NCBI GenBank assembly: GCA_964017065.1
Contig: OZ024787.1
Location: 5,701,301-5,765,300, forward strand
Reading direction: 5' to 3'
DNA from: Haliclona indistincta
Lineage: Eukaryota; Porifera; Demospongiae; Haplosclerida; Chalinidae
Length of the DNA: 64,000 bases
The notes beneath the pieces were generated by a model. It did not search any database. It had not been told where the DNA came from and saw nothing but the letters and a program-made list of their open reading frames with translations. The position numbers and the translations under genes are program-made. Positions 24,436-37,207 of the stretch are shown here, one piece after another (within the stretch, counting starts at the first letter, position 1; every line of letters starts with the position of its first letter).

Positions 24436-27400
24436 CTACCAGTAGAATGCCTTGCCCAGAAATCCCGTCACTGAGCTAAACCATCCTCCTTCTCCATCAA
24501 CTGCTCCTGCTCTCTCAACGGCCTGTGCATTGTAAAAAAATTATACATTCATTACGCACATGAATATCTTGCAGTAGCCTAGATCACACAGCTACTTCAC
24601 TGTGGATTCTAATCTCTGTATTTTTACGAGAATAATATTGAACGTTCAATAACTTTCATACAGGTGCTGCCAACACAAGTTACCTGACAACTTCACAATC
24701 TTGATGTCACTCATGGACTCACAGGGTTGGGGTGAAGTACTTTAGAAAGTATTTAAGTAAAGTACATGTACTTTCAGAAGTACAAGTACAAGTACATAGC
24801 AAATTTTGCCTTAAGTACAGTTTTAACTGTGAGCTTGTCGAGTTTGTTGGAGGAATGACTTCATGTTTATGCATGTAACTTCACTGTTCACACTATTATT
24901 TTATATACCCAAAGTCCAAAAATATGTCTAAAACATTTGTCTGTATTGTTATATTTAAGTACAAGTACATCCATAAAGCGACTTAAGTATAAGTACAGTA
25001 CGGGGGGAAATGTACTTAAGTGTACTTAAGTGCAAGTATCAATGTACTTGGCCCAAACACTGAAAGAGACACAACAAACTAGTTAATGCTGGTGGCACTC
25101 AGTCCATAAACATAAAGCACTCTTCCCCCAACATAAATTGGTACATTGTGCTTACAGGGGATCGCAAGTTGCTTGACTGTAAATTTGCTGCTAGCGCAAG
25201 TGCACAGTACGTTATCTGTACAATTAGTAAACAGAAACACGTTATGGGCATGCACTAAGCAGGAAAATGTTTGGTCAAGCAACCTGCAATCCCCTGTAAA
25301 CAGAGTCCATCATGACCTATCATCTTCACCAACTTGAGCAGGTGTTGCACATTAATACAAAAATAAAGCACCAAAGGTGCAGATGCCTCGGTGCAGTAGC
25401 ATGTATGCTAGCCTGCAATTAGCAGATGCATATGACAGCACGTATGCATGCAGTAGATCAATGGAAGCATCAAACAGTTCCATGGAAGCACGCAATGTGC
25501 ACTGAAGCTGCAGTAGAAGTGACCAGCAGATCCATGGAACATTCAGGCAAGCAGCAGATCATAGCAACAGTACTATGGAAGCACAGGCTAGTGACAGCTA
25601 TCCAGCAGCAGCAGATCATATAGCAACAGTGCTATGGAAGCACAGGCTAGTGGCAGCTATCCAGCAGCAGCAGATCATAAAGTAAAGTAAAAAATTTTTA
25701 ATAAAAAACTGAAAAGTGTAGGGATGACTCTTAAAAAAAGGAAAGGAACAAGATGGGATGATGCTTGCAAAAGTAAAGGAACAAGATGGAATAATGCTTG
25801 CAAATGTAAAAGTCCCAAGTATCCCTACATCAGCGGCTTGCTGCGATGACGTGCAATTGACAAATGCGGAATCCTCTTCTTATACCTTTTACAACCGTCA
25901 ATTACTTATCAGACCGTGTCCTCCAAAACACAGATACCTCTAGTTATTTACAACTGTCAACTACTTCATCGGACTGCGTCCTCCAAACACAGCTACCTGC
26001 AGCTTATTTACAACTGTCAACTACTTCATCGGACTGCGTCCTCCTAAACACAGATACCTATTATTATAGTTATTCACAACCGTCAATTACTTCATCGGAC
26101 TGCGTCCTCCAAACACAGATTCACAACCGTCAATTACTCCATCGGACTGCGTCCTCCTTCAAGCCGCTGATGTAGGGATACTTGGGACTTTTACATTTGC
26201 AAGCATTATTCCATCTTGTTCCTTTACTTTTGCAAGCATCATCCCATCTTGTTCCTTTCCTTTTTTTAAGAGTCATCCCTACACTTTTCAGTTTTTTATT
26301 AAAAATTTTTTACTTTACTTGTTCCTGTTACTTTTTTGATCACTGTCAGTTTGAACTTATTAGTTGTATTCTATGTTAGATGTTATTTCATTCTTACAAC
26401 TCTGTGAGCAGTATATAGATACTAGTCTAGCAGAGATGTGAACGTGCACAGCCTCTTGAGAGTAAGGAGTGTGGTTTAAATGTTTAATATTACCAATCAC
26501 AAGAATAATCATTCATTGAAAGGTTTAAAATAGTTAAAGAGGTTGAGGACGCAGACAGCATAATGTCAAGTCCAGGTATGATTTGACAACATGATACTTG
26601 TTAGTATTGTAATGGATGAAGAGACTAGCACTGACAATTCATCGATGCTGCGAGCCTAAATAGTAGGAGCACGCCTAGTAGAATCTTGTTGAAGTCATTA
26701 TCACACTCACAGAGGCTTCTAGTCCTTTGCAACTTACGCTGCGTGGTGTAGGAACCGTACTGTGCGCAGAATCTTGCTGCCGGTAAGCAGGCTAGACACT
26801 CAAGTTGTTCACGTCTGTGTAAGTCAGCTTTAACCCGCCATCTGAAGCGTTAACGAACAGATCAGTGTTATTTAGGGTATAGTACTGGTTTAGACACATT
26901 TTCATACCTCTGGCTTGCGCGCTGAAGCGTCCAGAGCAGAGACAAAACGCAGTAGCGAGATAGCTGCAAAACCGATGTGGGCGGAGTTAATGATAAGAAG
27001 CGACAAGAGGGTTAATTAATGAAGTCGCTAGTCCAAAACGGTCCAAAAACCATGTTTTTCAAGGATTACTCGCTTCTGGTAGTGTTTGACGCCTATCCAA
27101 GAAGTAAGTGCACTAACCCAGATATATACACATGCGATGGTGCAGGTTTGGTAGTGATTCGTTCACTCAGGACAGCGCTATGCTTGTCAAAGAAGAAGAA
27201 GAAGAAGAAGAAGAAGAAGAAGAAGAAGAAGAAAGAAGATGAACAATTCGCGTGGGCGGCAATTTTAGTTTACCACTTTAGAAACGTCTGCCAGCTTCGC
27301 CAATGGTATTTCCATGCTCAGAACAATCGCCTGATCAATCCTAGATGTCTAGAATCTCGAGAAACGCTATAACAGCGAAGATCTGCAAATTCTCTCTGTC

Positions 27401-28061
27401 TTGATTTTCGTCGTCAAGCAAGCAGTCCCGGCGACTTTAATAGACGTCCTACAAGCGCTTACACTTCAGAGTCACTTAGAGATAGTTAAAATGCAGTATA
27501 GATGTATAATAATAGAGATATGTGCGAAAACCCATTTTCAACATGAGTAGCCGCCATCTTAATTCGAGGTCATCCCTACATATCATTGCCGATCGGCAAT
27601 GATAATAGCAACAGTGCTATGGAAGTGCAGGCTAGTGGGAGCTATCCAGCAACTGTACAAGCTATTGTACAAAAGTTGTATTGAAGCCAAACAGAATAAT
27701 GCTCAAGTGTAGCTGGGCGTGACTGTAACTGCTCTGCTCGCTCCGGCTCACCTGTCGAGCAGCTAAGTGAACTCAAACATGCTTTCGCTCACTAGTTTCA
27801 CTGCTGCCAATGGAGTCGCGCGAGCTGTACTATCACAGATCAAGCCTTCAAGTTGCACTGTAGCCATCTGTAGACAGTTTTGTCTATGAAGTAGGCCCGA
27901 GCGCTCAAGACGGCTGTTTAGGTTAGCAAATCACACCATAACTTCAAAACAAAGGCTTTAATAGCAAATCTGTCAAATTTGATTTTCATAAACTATCGAG
28001 ATCTACCTGTATTGCAAGTTTCAGCGCTTAGTAGCAAGCGGTTGCTGAGATACGCATTGCG

Positions 28062-28099
<38 letters not shown>

Positions 28100-31000
28100 A
28101 ACAGACTACTGTATGCCTCGTGGCTCTGCCCACACCTCGGCATAATAAATAAGCAAGGCCGAGTATGCACACAGCATGGTAGTTCTATCAACATGTACTA
28201 ACGGTCACTTCTCTAATACGGCCACATGCTAGAGTCCCAACGAATAAATTGCAATGAGCTTCACTCACTATAATGCAGCCAACTGCCTAATGAACAGATT
28301 TCACAAAACCCTCGGGGCGTGTCATGCACATTGTAGTGTTCGGTCCTGGTTTGGAGCAGATATAGTGCTATGCTAACCAGAAGACAGCAAAGTGCTGACC
28401 ATAATGTGGACATGATCATGAACACCTGAGTAGGTAGACATTGCTGTAGTGTAGGCTCTTTCTTGAAATGTCTACGCACCCCCGAGCTGTCCTACAGTTT
28501 AGATGGAATCTACAAGCACCAAGATAGTCAACTATGGCCGCTTTTGTAGTCAGAGAGGTCCAAGATGGCCGTCAAGGTGAGCCAGCCATAACTCGAGAAC
28601 AAAGCACTTTAGCAAAATCCACGAGTCACATTGCAAGCCATTGTCGTGCTTATCATGCTCATAACCTTACCAGTGCTTAGAAGTGATCGCTGATTTCTAC
28701 AGCTCGATGGACAGAATGAATGAACGAACGAACGACAGACCAAGTACCTTAACCCACGCCGAGGGTTAACTAGGTCAATTTTGCTGTGACCGGATTAGCC
28801 AGGTTTCACTGTAGATGTTTAGTTAGTCAATGTAACACACTTGCTGTCAACTATAGTGAAAATGATAGCTATAGACTAAACAGCAACAATTGCAGGTCAG
28901 TTGAAAATGGCGTGCTTGTTTCCATGCAGTGTGTGGCACTTTGTGTAGCTCTGTGAGACACAGAAGCTGTTCAGATGGACTGTAGAGAACAGATGAAGTT
29001 CATCCAAGTTGCATGACTCACAGAGCTACACAAAATACCAAGCACTGCACAGAAACATCACACCATTTTCAACGGACATGCAATCGACTGTACACAAGAG
29101 GGTGACCTAAAGAAACAGGAAAGGAGCCTAACCCACTGTGTACATTCAAGATGGTACTCAATCAGGTGGAATTAGCTATAACTTGCCATAATGCAAGCAA
29201 AGAATGAACTGTAGGGTCTTAACACAGGGATAGCTGAGTATGTAATGTACCTTGTCTTCTGCTGGTGGTTCCTCTTGTTCTTCTGGTAAATAATCAGGAA
29301 GCTAAAAAGCAATGACAGAAGAGAAAAACTAAATTATGACGAAATAGAGCAGAGGAAACTGCTACAACATGCAGTTACTATGCCTCGGAGCATACAGTAC
29401 AGTAGTTCGTTTGTATGAGTGTCATTCATTCATGCATTCTGTCCGCAGGCAGAACTCCGCGCCGGCTGAAAACTAAACGCTATACATGTACATGTTGTAT
29501 TGCTGGACTTTGCTAAAGACAAACTGACTGCAATAGTCTTCTTAGCAGCTTGTAGGGCAATTCTGTACTCAATGTAACACAGCACCGGGGATCGTGCGAA
29601 ATCAATTGTGAGCATGCGATCGATTAAAGCAGCAAGCTGTCTTCGACTAGCGCGCACGTGCTGAGTTGACATGCCCAGCTGAATTCCACGTGGTCAGCAC
29701 TGCGATTGCTTAGGTGAAACCACTTTGTGATCATTGTCCAAGCATAGGCTGTCAGTAGCAGCTAGTATCACAGCAATATTGAGTACAGCACTCTTGCTGC
29801 AGCTAGTTATCAGCAACTCTAAGGCTGAAGGTGTCACAACATTTGTGGTCAAGATATGTATAGTTATGCTTAGTTTAATTGCTATGCACAGCTACAGAAT
29901 TCTAGTATAGCTACAGCTTCTTCACTGTAGTGTCTGCTGTCAATTAAACGGCACTAAGCTAGCTAGCTACTTGAAATTCCACCGAGGCATCAGCACCGTC
30001 GGTGCTTTCAATGTTACTATGGTTGCTGAAAGATGTCTAGGCAGCTGAGGCAGGGATGATTCTTCAGTAACCAGATACATGTACATACTGTGGTGGACAC
30101 CACAGGTGGCGTGGGGTTCAGTGTAACTAACAGACCCAGACAGTAGGTAAGGGCACATTGAACACAGTATGCACAATGTCAAGTGAGATAAATGTACTAC
30201 AGTGTATTCTAATAAGCATTGCCTAGTACCTTTATAGAATGTGATTTTTCTTTTTCGTCGTGTACATGTGCTTCAGGACTTGGTCCAAATGATAATAATA
30301 CCTAAAGCAAAGTGAAGTTCTTGTGCCAGTACATGCATGTGTGTATGTACCTACCTCATCTCCGAGTTCATTTTTCACAACTTGTTGAGCAGTTAATAAT
30401 CCACATGATGTGATTGCACGGCAGACAGTCTATTGATATCCAAACTAGTATTATAACCAATTCAAATGTGCTAAAACATCACATTGTGCATTTACAAATT
30501 TTATAAGTTGGGTCATTTGACTCTGAGTAAGTAGTTGCATTTGACTTCTTGTCGTGTTTAGAACTCAAGTGTTATACTGTATAGTTACAGCATGCTTGTC
30601 AACAATCTTTTGATGTAAAATTACATATGCTCTAGCATTCACATAATGAGCTTGAAAATCATCAGTTGCAGTCTGCAACGTGTCATGAGAGCATTGACAC
30701 AGTGCTCAATGGTACAGCACTTAATAGCTATGATGTATTGCAAAGTGAAGGCCGGTCCACCTGTCATTCGATTCATTGACCACACACTACACATCAGCTA
30801 ATTGCCGCTAATGTCTTCCACAGCTCCATCAATCAAGAGTTATTATTTTGTTTCTATTGTGAATCTGTGACTTACTTCAGGTTTAACATCTGATCGTAAT
30901 CTGACGGCACATCTTTGATTGGTCATGTCTACTGTGAAACTGATGACTCCTTTCACTGTCAAAAGCTGATCTTCTACTATATCTCTGGAGTTCTGTAGGC

Positions 31001-33716
31001 AACCACAAATCACATACTCCACATGCAGCATCGTCCAGATGTACCTGATCTCTGAGTCCACTGACTTGTATTGTGATCAATCTTGCCTTTCTGTTAGACG
31101 CTAGGAACACATTTCCACCGCCTCTTGATGGTGCTCTTGCTAATGAGAATGGTCTGAAAACAGAGTATCATAAACTTCATGATTATTAGATGCTATCATC
31201 ATACCTGGCAGCTGCTCCTGCTGGTGGGATCAGTAGATCATGAATTCGTTGTGCTAGATCAACTAACTTTGGATCATGTTCTGATCTGTGACAACAAAAC
31301 AATACAATGCCACTATGCTGCTATGTTGGATTCATGGCTCAAAAAGTAGTTAACGCAAGACCATACATATGTGAATAAAACTGAATACTAGAAATTGATA
31401 GTCTTACTAATGGTTCATACAATACTGAACTACCATTGGGTGTTTTAAGTAGGTTGCAATAAGAAATTGTGTGAATTTATTAGTAGCGAAAATAAATGCC
31501 TCAACAAAATTAAACAATTTTTTGGTTTATAAGCTGCAAAATATTAACTGTCAAAATTGAAAATTTCAAATAATAATATGGTATGTGCTAATCAGACTAG
31601 TAACTGTCTTGCCGACAACTAATACCACATTCACACTATGCATTAGAACGAGGGCAAAGCCCGAGGCACTTCCGAGAGGACTATAATACCCCTTTCCCGA
31701 GGGAAATAACAGGTCATACGTCCCGCTAACATGTGCTATATGCATGCTAAAGGCTGTTGTGATCTTGGGCACGTGACACAGAGGGAGTTATGACCCGTTA
31801 ACTCCCTCAAATACTGCAATCTGATTGGTCAGAATAGGCATAGTATGGTATAAATAATAGTTAGATACCGAGTCCAAGGGTCATTCATAGTTTCATACGG
31901 GATTTATAAATCCGACACAGTTGTCGTTACTTACTGGTGAGGGTTTATAAATTATGTACAACCCGCGGACGAGGTATCTAACTTATTTAGAGCATAGAAA
32001 CTGTACTTTTCGGCGCAAAAGCTACGATAGAGCGCTCTCTTGCTGACTTTTTGTGTCCAGAGCTGCTGAATTTTTGACCTAACTACTCAACAAGTTACGG
32101 CTAGTCTTCCAACAGCAGTAGCTACCACCACCACCATCGCGCAGCTCGCTCTAATAACACAATAATTCTTGACCCCTCTTGGTCATACATCCCTCAATTT
32201 TTATCAGTGTACACTTTGCCCCACTTGCAACAATTTCTAAACGAAACCTTGATTTAGCGGCACATGATTATTACCTTCTGATGATGTTCCTGAGACTAAT
32301 GATAAGTCCAACCTCATTTCTCATTAGTGGTCTGTTAGTTGGAACTTGAGACAAAAAGTGAAGAGCCTGGACACACAGAGATGAATGCATGTGAACAGAA
32401 TTACTGTTACAATACACTGATCCTGTATGGAATTGCAACTAGCATCAGCAATGTAGAATACAAATAGACAAGCCTTGTAAGCATGCAATAGTCAAATGCT
32501 ACTGCTCTAGTAATAGTACATTCATGCTTATTGTACATGGGAGAGTACATGTATATGCATACTATTACTAGTGTACCTCAAGTGCTGTGTTACACTATTA
32601 CTAATTTACCTCGAGTGCTGTGTAGACTACTTCAGAGCTACTATTATCAAGGAAGACAACCAGTCCTGGTAGACATCCCTGGTCCTGTGAGTGATATAGT
32701 AATCATAATCAGTGCTATACTGAATACAGTGGAACCTCTCTATAACGGACAAGTTGGGAAGGTGCTTTTTGTTTGTTACATGGAGGTTCAATCTGTATTG
32801 TGTTATAACGAACAATACAGCAAATTGTTCGTTATAGCATTATGGAGGAGTCTGCTATTGGGAGTGTTCGTTAAGATATAGTGGGTAGTCTTTGTGGGAA
32901 TAAATTTCCACAAATTGAGCACTTCACAGCTTTTTCACGGGTTTAATTTTCGCGAACAAGCCATGACATACAAATGGACACCATGCAATTCATCAAGATT
33001 CGTAGGTTTCATTTGAGAAAAGTTACAGGATACTGGGCGGTTTGTGGTCAGCTGTTTGCGGTTATCAGTGTATTCTGTATTCCGTTTCGTGTTGCAATTT
33101 TCTAGCCAAAAATAAGTTTCTGGAGGGAATCGTAGAAGAAACCATTAATTTTGGTCTCCATGGTAAAGAAAGGCCTTTCGAAGGGATCGACGAAAGCTTT
33201 TTGTTACCTCTCTCTTTGTCTTCGAGCTACTCACGGAAGTGTACGTAGACTTGGCATTGATACCCATTTTCCACACTTTACAGCTTGTTTCTTGTTCATT
33301 GCTTCAGAAAAAAGCAAATCAAAAATGCCCTTGTCAATCCCTCCGACCTGTTGCCGTGTACCTCAAAGTGCAAAGTTGTCAAGCTGGCGATCGTGATTTT
33401 TGACTAATAGTTTTGCAATTTAGGGCCTGCCATAGCGCACGAACAGTAATAGCTACAATTTAATTTTTTTTTGGATGTTTACTTTCTCTATCTATTGGTC
33501 TTGAAGAATTCCAAGTTTTAGTACATAGAGCAAGCGTTCCTTCACCGCTTGCTGACTGTACAAAGAAACGCAGGCCAAGCCCATCGTATCAGTATCCCGT
33601 AACCTTAACCACACAAAAATTACATGCTATACGATACTCACCCTGGCAATGGTGGCTCTATTCTGTGGATCTGCAGCAAGATCTCTCAACTGCTGCACAA
33701 CCTGTAGTACCTCCAT
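24436..33716 (-). CDS. ARMC1: Armadillo repeat-containing protein 1
   Basis: ARMC1 is a small armadillo-fold protein linked to mitochondrial dynamics. Ten exons give 277 residues (human 282): 33642-33716, 32610-32684, 32275-32366, 31205-31285, 31045-31153, 30876-30992, 30355-30429, 30230-30301, 29251-29301, 24436-24522. Diagnostic stretches are VVQQLRDLAADPQNRATIAR, DQGCLPGLVVFLDNSS, GVISFTVDMTNQRCAVRLRS, TAQQVVKNELGDE, LPDYLPEEQEEPP and the ending GKAFYW; human ARMC1 likewise ends in FYW. An in-frame stop lies directly before the chosen ATG. Intron 9 is 4.7 kb and full of repeats, against mostly 0.05-1.3 kb elsewhere. It contains the second composite element and is where the upstream segmental duplication broke. 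Confidence 0.93.
24718..25068. mobile_element. hAT-like short element in ARMC1 intron 9
   Basis: About 350 bases rich in AAGTAC/GTACTT. One end reads CAGGGTTGGGGTGAAGTACTT and the other, on the opposite strand, CAGTGTTTGGGCCAAGTACA. CAGxGTT-type imperfect ends are typical of hAT MITEs. No clear target duplication or coding region is seen. Confidence 0.5.
25545..27660. repeat. About 62-bp tandem units interrupted by composite element
   Basis: Units of the form CAGATCATATAGCAACAGTGC + TATGGAAGCACAGGCTAGTG occur twice just left of 25678, and a third partial unit resumes at 27603 (ATAGCAACAGTGCTATGGAAG). The composite element copy 2 therefore landed inside this small array. Confidence 0.65.
25678..27603. 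mobile_element. Composite ~1.9-kb mobile unit, copy 2, in ARMC1 intron 9
   Basis: Same layout as 2940-5017: a foldback left end (about 25678-26330, arms AAAGTAAAGTAAAAAAT and GTGTAGGGATGACTC mirrored at 26270-26330) with fewer internal units, the GGACTGCGTCCTCC tandem core, the ~1.2-kb unique part with a GAA run (27189-27236), and the terminal palindrome around CATTGCCGATCGGCAATG (27583-27603). Flanks belong to one tandem array, which fixes the right end just after the palindrome. Confidence 0.7.
27890..28160. repeat. Interspersed repeat with (AC)n microsatellite
   Basis: Dispersed-repeat-like sequence (CCATAACTTCAAAACAAAGG onward) leading into an AC run of about 35 bases at 28061-28096 and then GTGGCTCTGCCCACACCTCG. 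A diverged relative is at 28500-28780 (CCATAACTCGAGAACAAAGC ... GAACGAACGAACGACAGACC). It may be SINE-like, but no A/B-box promoter was identified. Confidence 0.45.
28925..29055. repeat. Imperfect inverted repeat in ARMC1 intron 9
   Basis: TTGTGTAGCTCTGTGAG near 28942 is mirrored by CTCACAGAGCTACACAA near 29018, with further matching outward, giving arms of about 40 bases. It is a probable short foldback or MITE relic. Confidence 0.6.
31700..31990. repeat. Inverted-repeat sequence in ARMC1 intron 3
   Basis: GTTAGATACCGAGTCC near 31860 is mirrored by GGACGAGGTATCTAAC near 31966. An adjacent small palindrome (GGGAGTTATGACCCGTTAACTCCC) lies near 31773-31797. It is consistent with a short inactive inverted-repeat element. 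Confidence 0.4.
32728..32885. mobile_element. pogo/Tigger-type terminal sequence in ARMC1 intron 1
   Basis: The motif ACAGTGGAACCTCTCTATAA at about 32727 is the classic terminal inverted repeat form of pogo/Tigger DNA transposons. Internal text (GTTATAACGAACAATACAG mirrored by CAAATTGTTCGTTATAGC) forms a hairpin. The other terminus is unclear, so this is a truncated or solo end. Confidence 0.5.
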
Positions 33717-35600
33717 TACCTAAAGCTTGATACTGGATAGCAGCTAGAATGGTGCTGGTACCTGCAGTCAGAACATAACAGTTATTGACATACGAAAACC
33801 AGTAGCTAGCTACAATTTGGACCATGTGAATAGAACGGATCAGCACAATGTCCAGAGACTCCAGACCCACATAACATGCAAATTTTGCTAGCTTCAGTGC
33901 TAGCAGATTTTTTAAATGATTTAAGATTCTTGTAGAAAACATATCCTGTATTAAACATGCAAGCATGTTTATTTTTAAACATGTGCAAGTAGAAAAATAA
34001 CACCAACACCAGTGAAGGTACTGTACAATCATATAACGATGCTTCTTAGTAATGGTTACCATCAATATTCGTCTTTATACACGTAGCTAAGTTAGTGTCA
34101 ATGAAATAAGAGACCTTAGACCACTCATTAATAATTCATTGAGTCGGAAGCTTTGAAGTCACGAATTAGCGGAGGGCGTTTGTGTCAGTTAGATCCTTAT
34201 GAATAAATTCATTTTGTCAAAACACCGTTTCTTTCGCTGTGGAAGATCGAGAATGTGTCGAAGAGCTTACCAAGACGAAGTGCAGTTCTTCGCGTGGCCT
34301 GGAGCGAAGAAACTACGCCGCTACGTTCTTCACGAACGGCGAACGAACTCCCAGCACGCATAAAATGGCGGCCGTCGTCGTCAGGTCAGTGTAAGCGTGG
34401 TCTAAGTCAGTTAGATCACCTGGACTCGGAATCTAACTGACATGAACGTCCCTTGGGCCAATCCCTCGCCCTCGGATGGTCTTACAGCCCTCGGGCTTCG
34501 CCCTCGGGCTGTAAAACCATCCTTGGGCGAGGGATTGTCCCGCGGGGCGTTCATGTCAGTTAGATCCCTCTTCCGGTGATCTAACTATTACATAGTATCT
34601 GCTACTTGTGGACTATAGAAATTGGTGTGGTAATAAAATGAGTGATATCGACAAAAATTAGATCCCTCTGAGAAGGCAGACAAGCTGGTATATAGTGGAG
34701 CCACACTAATCCAGACACCAACAAAACCGCGAAAAATTCATCTGCATTATTAATTTTTATGAGCTAAAATACGATACATATTCATCACGTTAAATTTTGT
34801 ATTGTGTTCTAAACAGGCAGAATTTTGATTTATGAGTAAAAAATTATTACACTGAAATGTACGAGAAAATTAGCTAAGTTCTATGAATTATAATTATTGT
34901 ACACAGTATACAATAATGTATACAGTATACATTGAATCGGGGGTGAGCAATGCATTACTGATTCAAGAGGAGGCGGTGTGTGAATAATTTCAATCTTTAA
35001 AGTGTGCTCATAAATTATATCAAGTTTACAGGAACAAATGAAATCAATGGACATTGTGAATGTTGAAAGATTTCTTTCAGTGTTGGCTCAATGAATATGA
35101 ATATTAGACATAAAGCGTGTACACACCTTATACTGAATTGTGCTGATCCAACTGTACTAAAGCCTTAGATATGAGTATGAGTTACATGTATATAAAGCCA
35201 CAAAAATATATAATTATAGACACGACTGTTCTAGTTCAGCCCCATACTCTCCTTGCTGCTTACCTCAACTGTATCACAGCAAGACTATTTCAGAGCTCAC
35301 AGTTCAAGAGAGTAGTGACGAACTCACAACGTACAGCATAGAAGGAACTTTATCATAAATCACCGCAGCTGTATGAGTCACCCTAGCCTGGTGCTCTCTG
35401 ATCTTCAACCTCCTTTTCGGCAAATGTCACATGGATATCACGTGCGTCAATGTGTTTCAAATTTCCTACTCCAATTAGTGCCGCGCCTGCAGGCTTCTCC
35501 CGCACGCGCCTACTCATAAAACCGAGCTTAAAACGCAGTATTGCATCAGTTACCATTCATTCAGTGGAGCTTAAGCTGCTGTGGAATCGAGTCTTCAGTT
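33717..35600. other. Divergent intergenic region between ARMC1 and MTFR1-like gene
   Basis: A 1.9-kb gap between two divergent starts, mostly AT-rich. It holds one copy of a ~480-bp repeat (34113-34595) and a palindromic AT stretch near 34880-34935 (TGTACACAGTATACAATAATGTATACAGTATACA region). No further gene is supported. Short open frames here share the repeat and are not conserved genes. Confidence 0.5.
34113..34595. repeat. ~480-bp dispersed repeat, copy 1
   Basis: Nearly identical to 37507-37976. It starts ACCTTAGACCACTCATTAAT and ends GATCTAACTATTACATAG. Inside are three CAGTTAGATC motifs and a GC-rich hairpin (CAATCCCTCGCCC ... GGGCGAGGGATTG). There is no open frame of note. High identity implies a recent move. 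Confidence 0.8.
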
Positions 35601-37171
35601 ATGTGGAACAGAAAGGTAGTATAGTTTGTTTATTTCGTGTGTTTGTGTCAAGAATCTTCGTCTTTGATCCCTCGTTCGATCCTAGATGTATGGTTCATCA
35701 AGAAGTTTAGTGAGACTGGTCGGCAGTAATCTACCCATTAGTACTGGAGAGAGACTACATATTCAGGTACATTTATATGCTACTGCTTCTATAAAATTCA
35801 GGTGTACAATGTAGTACACCTGAATTTACAACATATAATTTATATCCATAATTTTATATATAATGATACATTTATATAAAATGTATCATTATAAAATGCA
35901 TATATACATTTATGTCAACTCATGTGTATATTTTTCAGCTACCTCATGTGCCTAATTCTGCTGTCAGCTCACCTGTTGGTCCGAGCAGAGGAACAACAGA
36001 CTTTCCTATTGATGGAATCACATTAGCAGGACTACTCCAGGACTCAGACGACCTTCTCAGAGGTCAGCTCAGACCGACTCACCTAGCTCCCATTCTAGAA
36101 GACGCAGCACGAGGAGACGGAGAGGATGAGAGTGGTATAGTTATGACAGGAGGCGGAGAAGATGACGATGAGAGTGTGGAGGGCAGACATACTGAATCAG
36201 AAGGTCAGACCATCAGTTCTTTGTTGAGAGAATGTACAGAGAATAGAATAAGGAATGTATACATGTTTAGAACCTTACAATGTCATTAGTATTAGACAAT
36301 ACAGTATGCAGCTATGGAAAGAATTTGCAGTTCAGTGTTCTTGGAACATACATTTAGAAGGATGTAAATTTAAATAAAATTGGAGTAATGTTAATTTATG
36401 CTTTTCACTCCTTTTTAATTTATAATTTTTAATCCCGCATAGCTACTCATTCTGTAGCTTGTTTTGTGCCAGCAATTCTCAATTAATTTTATACCAGTGA
36501 CATTCAGAGCTTGCTTGTTATGTTATGGGGCAGCTGCTGACATCTTGCAAATTTTTTATTGTCTATTAAATTTTTGTGTTCACATCTCCAGATGCAACTC
36601 GACGAAGAATATCAGCTCTTGAGGCTGAATTAGCAGGTTTAAGAGCTCACATAGCAGCTTATGCTTTGGCAGATCTTCAGGAAAATGGTATAACACACAC
36701 TATTCGTTACTGTGAACACTGACTGACATCGATTGTTTAATAGTACAAGCTGCACCACCACCACCTCCTCCACCTCCTCCTCCTCCTGTGCTCGACCCTG
36801 AGGTGAGAATGAGACTTACATGTAGTTTGACAAAGGAATGGTGCATGTACTGACAAATTATGCTTGTACACTTGCATGTATTTAGAACTTGCTAGTAGAT
36901 GTTCTTTTTATTGTTTCAGATGTCTGTCTCTACTACTACCAGTGATGTCCCTAGTGTTCTTGATGGTCCTGTGCCACCACCAGCCACTCCATCTAATGCT
37001 AGACCAGACATGTCTTCAATGCTTCATCAGCTCAGTGCTATCAAATTAAGAGCAGTGGAAAAGTTTGTTAGATAAATACCTACATCAATTATCTGGAATT
37101 TTCTGTCTGATGCAACAGACTTCTCTCTCTCTCCCTCCCTCCCACCCAGAGGGGAGGGAGGGAGGGAGAGA

Positions 37172-37207
<36 letters not shown>

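Larger units (their letters stand above)
14050..24640. repeat. Segmental duplication, unit 2
   Basis: Direct repeat of 1-13560: retrotransposon relic, STRA6-like A2, STRA6-like B2 and ARMC1 exon 10. This unit is physically continuous with the intact ARMC1 gene, so it is the likelier parental copy. Its private insertion is the foldback element in A2 intron 9. Confidence 0.85.

Noticed and set aside
34255..34440. Frame MSKSLPRRSAVLRVAWSEE..., nearly identical at 37649
   Set aside because: It lies wholly inside the 480-bp dispersed repeat and has no recognisable domain. Its conservation reflects recent copying.
35450..35710. Frame MCFKFPTPISAAPAGF... overlapping the start of the MTFR1-like gene
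   Set aside because: A different frame (MWNRK at 35601 spliced to MYGSSRS at 35686) reproduces the family N-terminus and removes an intron, so this frame is chance.
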